NCBI GenBank assembly: GCA_021780585.1
Contig: JAJXYM010000101.1
Span: 1 to 9,721 of the forward strand
Direction: 5' to 3'
DNA length: 9,721 bases
Source of the DNA: Deltaproteobacteria bacterium
GTDB taxonomy: Bacteria; Desulfobacterota; Binatia; Binatales; Binataceae
Shown here in pieces: positions 6,882 through 9,721 of this stretch. Made by a program: the position numbers and the translations under genes. Below the pieces are notes generated by a model. It was not told the DNA's origin, searched no databases, and worked only from the letters and a program-made list of their open reading frames with translations. Each line of letters begins with the position of its first letter. The stretch's first letter is position 1.

Positions 6882-7531
6882 CAGCGGCCGTCCTCGATCG
6901 TGGAGTTGCAAGCCCGCCCGGTCGATTGCGCGACGACGAAATTCGCCAGCGTCTTGAGAAAACCGATCGCGGCGTCGAACTCGGCCCGATCGGCGCCCTC
7001 GGCGTCGCGCAGCGCATGCTCGATTGCGAGCGTCTCGAGCAGGCCGAAGATCACGAACTCGATCGCGCCGGCCGGGCCTTGCGCGCCTTCGTCCAGGCCA
7101 AAAATCGCCGCCAGGATTTCCCCGACCCCGTCGGCGAAGCGCCGGCTCGCGTCGCGCACCGCCGCGCGCAGGGCCTCGTCCGTCCGCGACGCCACCACCA
7201 GTTCCAGCCAGGCGTAGAACGACGCGCCGCGGAAGGCCGGCCACAGCAGATCGATCAGGGCGTTGACGCGGGCCTCGCGGCCGACCGGCAATTCGACCGC
7301 CGCCCTGCGAAACTGCTCAAGCCGGAGCGTGAAAACATGTTCCAGCGCGCTTACGACCAGCTCCCGCTTGCGCGGGTAATGATGCAATTGCGCTCCGCGC
7401 GAGACCCCCGCCCGCCGCGCGATTTCCGGCGTCGTCGTTCCCGCGTAGCCAAATTCGTGGAGACATTCGAGCGTCGCGTCGAGCAGCTTGCGACGGGTTT
7501 CAGCGCTGCGTTCTTCCTGAAGTCCCGGCAT
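6881..7531 (-). CDS. TetR/AcrR family transcriptional regulator
   Basis: A 216-residue one-component repressor, typical in length for the family. The N-terminal DNA-binding domain shows ETRRKLLDATLECLHEFGY (11-29), then the helix-turn-helix TTTPEIARRAGVSRGAQLHHY (32-52) and PRKRELV. The rest is a helical ligand-binding and dimerisation domain rich in Ala and Leu with no conserved signature, as usual. The start is ambiguous by three codons: ATG at 7531 has GGGTGA (7542-7537) five bases upstream, whereas GTG at 7540 lies inside that site, so 7531 is preferred. An upstream in-frame ATG at 7558 is followed by a stop. It is the first gene of the operon, overlapping the P450 downstream, which suggests it represses its own operon and is released by a P450 substrate or product. 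Two palindromes upstream are candidate operators. Confidence 0.92.
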   Translation of the reverse strand: MPGLQEERSAETRRKLLDATLECLHEFGYAGTTTPEIARRAGVSRGAQLHHYPRKRELVVSALEHVFTLRLEQFRRAAVELPVGREARVNALIDLLWPAFRGASFYAWLELVVASRTDEALRAAVRDASRRFADGVGEILAAIFGLDEGAQGPAGAIEFVIFGLLETLAIEHALRDAEGADRAEFDAAIGFLKTLANFVVAQSTGRACNSTIEDGR

Positions 7532-7536
7532 TGTCG

Positions 7537-7542
7537 TCACCC
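7537..7542 (-). promoter_or_regulatory. Ribosome-binding site deciding the TetR start
   Basis: On the minus strand GGGTGA lies five bases before ATG at 7531. The alternative GTG start at 7540 is embedded in this site, which favours the ATG. Confidence 0.45.
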
Positions 7543-7565
7543 GCGCCGATCATGGCATCGACGTG

Positions 7566-7580
7566 CGACAACGGTTGTCG
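7566..7580. promoter_or_regulatory. Candidate operator palindrome, TetR-proximal
   Basis: CGACAAC-G-GTTGTCG is a perfect 7-bp inverted repeat with a one-base centre, 34 bp before the TetR start codon. That position lies in the expected leader or promoter, where repressor binding could block transcription of the whole operon. It does not share sequence with the palindrome at 7619-7636, so at most one is likely to be the TetR site unless a second regulator acts here. Confidence 0.4.
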
Positions 7581-7594
7581 TCGCGAGCGGCAAG

Positions 7595-7631
7595 CTAACA
7601 AACATTCCCGACGGTTACAAACAGTCCGGAC
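7595..7631. repeat. Pair of direct half-site repeats
   Basis: Positions 7595-7612 and 7614-7631 align at 14 of 18 bases, sharing ACAAACA, then TCC, then GAC. The second copy is the left arm of the palindrome at 7619-7636, so the first copy can be read as an extra half-site 19 bp away, close to two helical turns. That is the pattern expected for cooperative binding of a dimeric repressor. Confidence 0.42.
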
Positions 7632-7636
7632 TGTTT
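7619..7636. promoter_or_regulatory. Candidate TetR operator, 18-bp perfect palindrome
   Basis: AAACAGTCCGGACTGTTT is a perfect 9+9 inverted repeat with no spacer. Size and symmetry match operators of TetR-family dimers. Its centre is about 96 bp upstream of the TetR ATG, in the non-coding gap between the P450 operon and the divergent ATPase gene. A run of six T on the plus strand extends past the right arm. The palindrome is the strongest regulatory signal in the window; binding by this particular TetR is inferred from proximity. Confidence 0.6.
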
Positions 7637-8126
7637 TTTAACCTTCCGAAATCAGCTTGAGTTCTCCAATTCTTTCAACCGGTTACGGAATCGTCGGTAA
7701 GTCGCGCCGCGAATAATCTCCCTGAAGCCGCGGCGCAAGTTTTTCCATCAAGATGCTGGCGCCTTCGCGATAGCCTCGCTGTTGAAGCGGCGCGCTGCCA
7801 TATCGGCGATCGCGGCGGCATCGCATTCGCTGGCGTAGCTTGGCCTTGATTGGCGTCGAAAGTCTCTTCCGGCGTTTGGCGACCACAGCCGTCGCGGCCG
7901 GTGAGAGCAAACGATACTTTCAATGCGCGCGGTCATGTTCAGTGGGATTTCGCGAGCGAAATTCGCAGCGCCAATGTATGATTAATATGATAAAAAAAAG
8001 TGATGGCGAGGGGCGATAAACGATCGGTTTTCGCGGCCCGGTCCAGGCGTCGGGCCGGACTGCCGATTCGCAGGGACGGGCGTGATGGCGCGGTTTGCCG
8101 GCGACGCGATTGTTTTGCTCTTGGTG

Positions 8127-8165
8127 GAACAGGAATATTGTAGTTGAACAAGAATATAATAATTG
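8127..8165 (+). repeat. Imperfect tandem repeat with TATAAT upstream of the ATPase gene
   Basis: Positions 8127-8146 and 8146-8165 match at 16 of 20 bases (GAACA, then GAATAT, then TA, then TTG), a 19-bp period. The second copy contains a perfect TATAAT (8155-8160) only 12 bases before the ATPase ATG; the first has TATTGT in the same place. No convincing -35 lies 16-18 bases upstream of TATAAT, so the promoter is weak or activator-dependent, and the repeats could be the activator sites. GAGG at 8165-8168 serves as ribosome site. Confidence 0.45.
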
Positions 8166-8172
8166 AGGTCAA

Positions 8173-9621
8173 ATGGAGTACTATCAGTATTTTCGGCTGA
8201 AGGGTCCTCCTTTCCTGCCCGCATCACCTAAAAGCGCCGTCTATTTCAGCCCGACTCATTTGCAGGGCCTCACCACGCTCGAATCGGGACTGTCGGGGGA
8301 TTTGAGCGGTTTAACCATGCTGACCGGCGAAGCCGGAACCGGAAAAACCACCCTCATATATTCGCTGTTGCAGCGCGATTACAAGCGGGTGCGGATCGCG
8401 CACATCGACGACCCCAAGCTCTCGTTCCTCGAGATAATGCGGTTAATCCTGACTCAGTTTAAGCTTTACTCCGCGGGAACGACGAAGCTGGATTACCTCC
8501 GCGCGCTGGACCATCTGGTTGAGCTTCACGGGAAGGACGAGCGGATCGCGATCGTCATCGACGAGGCCCAGGTGTTGAGCGACGACGTATTGGAGGAACT
8601 GCGGCTCCTGTCGAATCGCGGTCAACGCGAAGGCCGATACTTGCAGCTTATTCTGGTGGGTCAGCCGGAACTTGCCGAGCGGTTGAAGAAGCCGGAACTG
8701 CGCCAACTGAATCAGCGAATTTCGTCGCGCGGAGTTCTCAGGTCGCTGGACGCCGCGGAGGCGGCCATGTACGTGGAGCTCAGGCTGAGCGCCCAGGGCG
8801 GCAAGTCTTCGGCCATCTTCGAGCCGCGCGCCTTGCAGCGTTTGCTTCAGCGCGGCGACGGACTTCCGCGAAAAATCAATATGCTCTGCCAAAACGCGAT
8901 GCAGGCGGCGTTGAACGCCGGGGAAAGAAAGGTCAGTTACCGGACCGCGAAGAAAGTCGCCGCGGAATATCACGATTCGGTCGGCGTCATCCAGCGGAAA
9001 TCCCGCGCGCGGGCGCTGGCGATTCCCGCGCTGATCGCGGGCGGCGCACTCGCGGGGCTGATTCTGACAACGCTGGTCTATCCGAATGGCTGGTCGGATT
9101 GGCTGCTTCGCCGTACCGTTCCGTTCGCCAGGGCGAACGAACCGGCGGTTCGGCCGGACAGTCGAGCGGCCGGGCGCCGAAAAGCATCCGAAAACCGGCG
9201 CGAGGCCGACGCCGCCAAATCTCCCACGCCGCATTTGGCCGAATCGCGGGCGCCGGTCGCGCCCGGAGCCGTGGCGGCGGCGCCGAAAAGCGACGCCATC
9301 GCGCCGCAAGCGAGCCCGCCTCCGGCCGTCGCCGCCGCGGGCGCCGAAGTTCAGCAACCGTCCGCGGCTCCCGCGGCTTCGGCGCGGCCAAATCAAATCA
9401 TCGTCAGGCCCGGCGATACGTTGGAGCAAATCGCCATTCGCTATTTCGGATCGAAGTCCGGAATCGATCAACTGATCGCGGCGAACCCGCAGCTTGGCGA
9501 CATAAATCAGTTGTTCGTTGGGCAGATCATCCACCTGCCGCGCGGCGTAGCGCCGAAGGCCCCGGACGTTCGCTCCGCATCCGTTCAGCCGCCGCGCGCG
9601 GCCGACCCCGCGCCGCGCTAA
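8173..9621 (+). CDS. GspA/ExeA-type AAA+ ATPase with C-terminal LysM domain
   Basis: A 482-residue protein. Residues 1-270 are an AAA+ ATPase of the ExeA/GspA type: the YYQYFRLKGPPFLPASP opening, Walker A GEAGTGKT (52-59), Walker B IVIDEAQ (127-133), a sensor-like LILVGQPEL (159-167) and candidate arginine-finger residues in NQRISSR (180-186). One transmembrane helix lies at about 281-302. A long Ala/Pro-rich linker (320-405) follows, then a LysM peptidoglycan-binding domain (about 408-456: IIVRPGDTLEQIAIRYFG ... ANP ... INQLFVGQIIHLP). The ATPase would be cytoplasmic and the LysM periplasmic. ExeA-like proteins help build secretion pores through the cell wall; relatives occur in exopolysaccharide/exosortase loci. 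Either role is possible, and downstream genes are outside the window. The ATG at 8173 has GAGG four bases upstream. It ends in tandem stops, TAA TAG. Confidence 0.9.
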   Translation: MEYYQYFRLKGPPFLPASPKSAVYFSPTHLQGLTTLESGLSGDLSGLTMLTGEAGTGKTTLIYSLLQRDYKRVRIAHIDDPKLSFLEIMRLILTQFKLYSAGTTKLDYLRALDHLVELHGKDERIAIVIDEAQVLSDDVLEELRLLSNRGQREGRYLQLILVGQPELAERLKKPELRQLNQRISSRGVLRSLDAAEAAMYVELRLSAQGGKSSAIFEPRALQRLLQRGDGLPRKINMLCQNAMQAALNAGERKVSYRTAKKVAAEYHDSVGVIQRKSRARALAIPALIAGGALAGLILTTLVYPNGWSDWLLRRTVPFARANEPAVRPDSRAAGRRKASENRREADAAKSPTPHLAESRAPVAPGAVAAAPKSDAIAPQASPPPAVAAAGAEVQQPSAAPAASARPNQIIVRPGDTLEQIAIRYFGSKSGIDQLIAANPQLGDINQLFVGQIIHLPRGVAPKAPDVRSASVQPPRAADPAPR

Positions 9622-9622
9622 T

Positions 9623-9718
9623 AGTTTGTGAATTTTTCCGCTTTGCGGTCGAAACTCGAGAAATTCTCCAAGTGAACTCGGCGGAATTTTTTTGATAAAT
9701 CAAATAAATTCACAAACT
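9623..9718. repeat. 96-bp element with 13-bp perfect terminal inverted repeats
   Basis: AGTTTGTGAATTT (9623-9635) and AAATTCACAAACT (9706-9718) are perfect inverted copies, starting right after the ATPase stop. Between them TTCCGC (9636-9641) pairs with GCGGAA (9681-9686), followed by seven T (9687-9693), and the palindromes GAGAA-A-TTCTC (9658-9668) and TTTGAT-AA-ATCAAA (9691-9704) add internal hairpins. The RNA could fold into a branched structure. It may be a terminator region, a small MITE-like or REP-like repeat, or a regulatory leader for the next gene. The window ends three bases later, so a target duplication cannot be checked. Confidence 0.6.
9636..9693 (+). terminator. Possible weak intrinsic terminator after the ATPase gene
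   Basis: A 6-bp stem TTCCGC/GCGGAA (9636-9641 with 9681-9686) closes a 39-nt loop and is followed at once by seven T (9687-9693). The T tract is good, but the long loop and short stem are poor for a classic Rho-independent terminator. Confidence 0.3.
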
Positions 9719-9721
9719 CTC

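Larger units (their letters stand above)
7532..8172. other. Intergenic region without a convincing gene
   Basis: About 640 bp separate the TetR gene from the divergent ATPase gene. The TetR-proximal part holds palindromes at 7566-7580 and 7619-7636. From 7675 to 7936 there are three overlapping minus-strand frames of 62-82 codons in different registers, none recognised and each Arg-rich. Near 7948-7966 the nested palindromes TTTCGC-GA-GCGAAA and GCGAA-A-TTCGC share bases. At 7977-7999 TATGAT occurs twice, nine bases apart, followed by eight A. A 7-bp GC hairpin with a 10-nt loop lies at 8034-8057. The last 50 bases are AT-rich and promoter-like. I see no tRNA, CRISPR or recognised riboswitch. 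Confidence 0.6.

Noticed and set aside
5667..7217. 516-codon plus-strand open frame opposite the first P450 and TetR genes
   Set aside because: Antisense to genes with intact P450 and TetR motifs; repetitive Arg/Gln/His composition.
7977..7999. Twin TATGAT boxes and A8 tract as the ATPase promoter
   Set aside because: No matching -35 was found and the site is about 180 bp from the gene, so it is mentioned only in the intergenic description.
8034..8057. GC hairpin as an intrinsic terminator
   Set aside because: The 7-bp stem is real but neither strand has a T tract after it, and no gene ends nearby.
8083..8101. Possible sigma54 -24/-12 promoter (TGGCGC ... TTGC)
   Set aside because: The GG and GC elements are only 8 bases apart instead of 10, so the spacing does not fit.

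Overview
The window is GC-rich chromosomal DNA of a bacterium whose lineage I cannot name from sequence alone. A GspA/ExeA-type ATPase with a peptidoglycan-binding LysM tail, a lipoprotein signal peptide, a propionyl-CoA-type carboxylase and soluble P450s point to a Gram-negative soil or sediment organism. A proteobacterial, deltaproteobacterial or Binatota-like host is a guess from this gene mix.

Region 1 (1-2114, minus strand) is a two-gene acyl-CoA carboxylase unit. The carboxyltransferase beta subunit (496-2046) is followed 48 bp later by a biotin carboxylase-type alpha subunit, of which only the first 149 codons are present. A plausible sigma70-type promoter lies just upstream of the beta subunit. 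The pair most likely makes methylmalonyl-CoA from propionyl-CoA, joining odd-chain, branched-chain or sterol-type carbon to central metabolism.

Region 2 (2195-2584, plus strand) is a small four-helix membrane protein of unknown function. Its stop codon interlocks with that of the converging gene in one CTAG.

Region 3 (2581-7531, minus strand) is the core of the window. It is a compact apparent operon reading TetR regulator -> cytochrome P450 -> second, paralogous P450 -> MFS transporter -> DUF192 lipoprotein. Junctions are a 1-nt overlap, 14 bp, 44 bp and about 10 bp. The P450s share nearly all core motifs but differ in the B-C loop and the strand after the ExxR helix, where substrate-contacting residues sit. 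No ferredoxin or reductase is present, so electrons must come from elsewhere. The simplest reading is a TetR-controlled module that oxidises a small hydrophobic compound or pair of compounds and moves it across the membrane. Two perfect palindromes and a pair of direct half-site repeats upstream of the TetR gene are candidate operators.

Region 4 (7532-8172) is about 640 bp without a convincing gene. It holds those operators, small uncharacterised minus-strand reading frames, several hairpins and an AT-rich promoter-like stretch with an imperfect direct repeat and a perfect TATAAT.

Region 5 (8173-9621, plus strand) encodes an AAA+ ATPase of the GspA/ExeA family with one transmembrane helix, an Ala/Pro-rich linker and a C-terminal LysM domain. 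It probably works in a secretion or cell-envelope system continuing beyond the window. It is followed by a 96-bp element bounded by 13-bp perfect inverted repeats.
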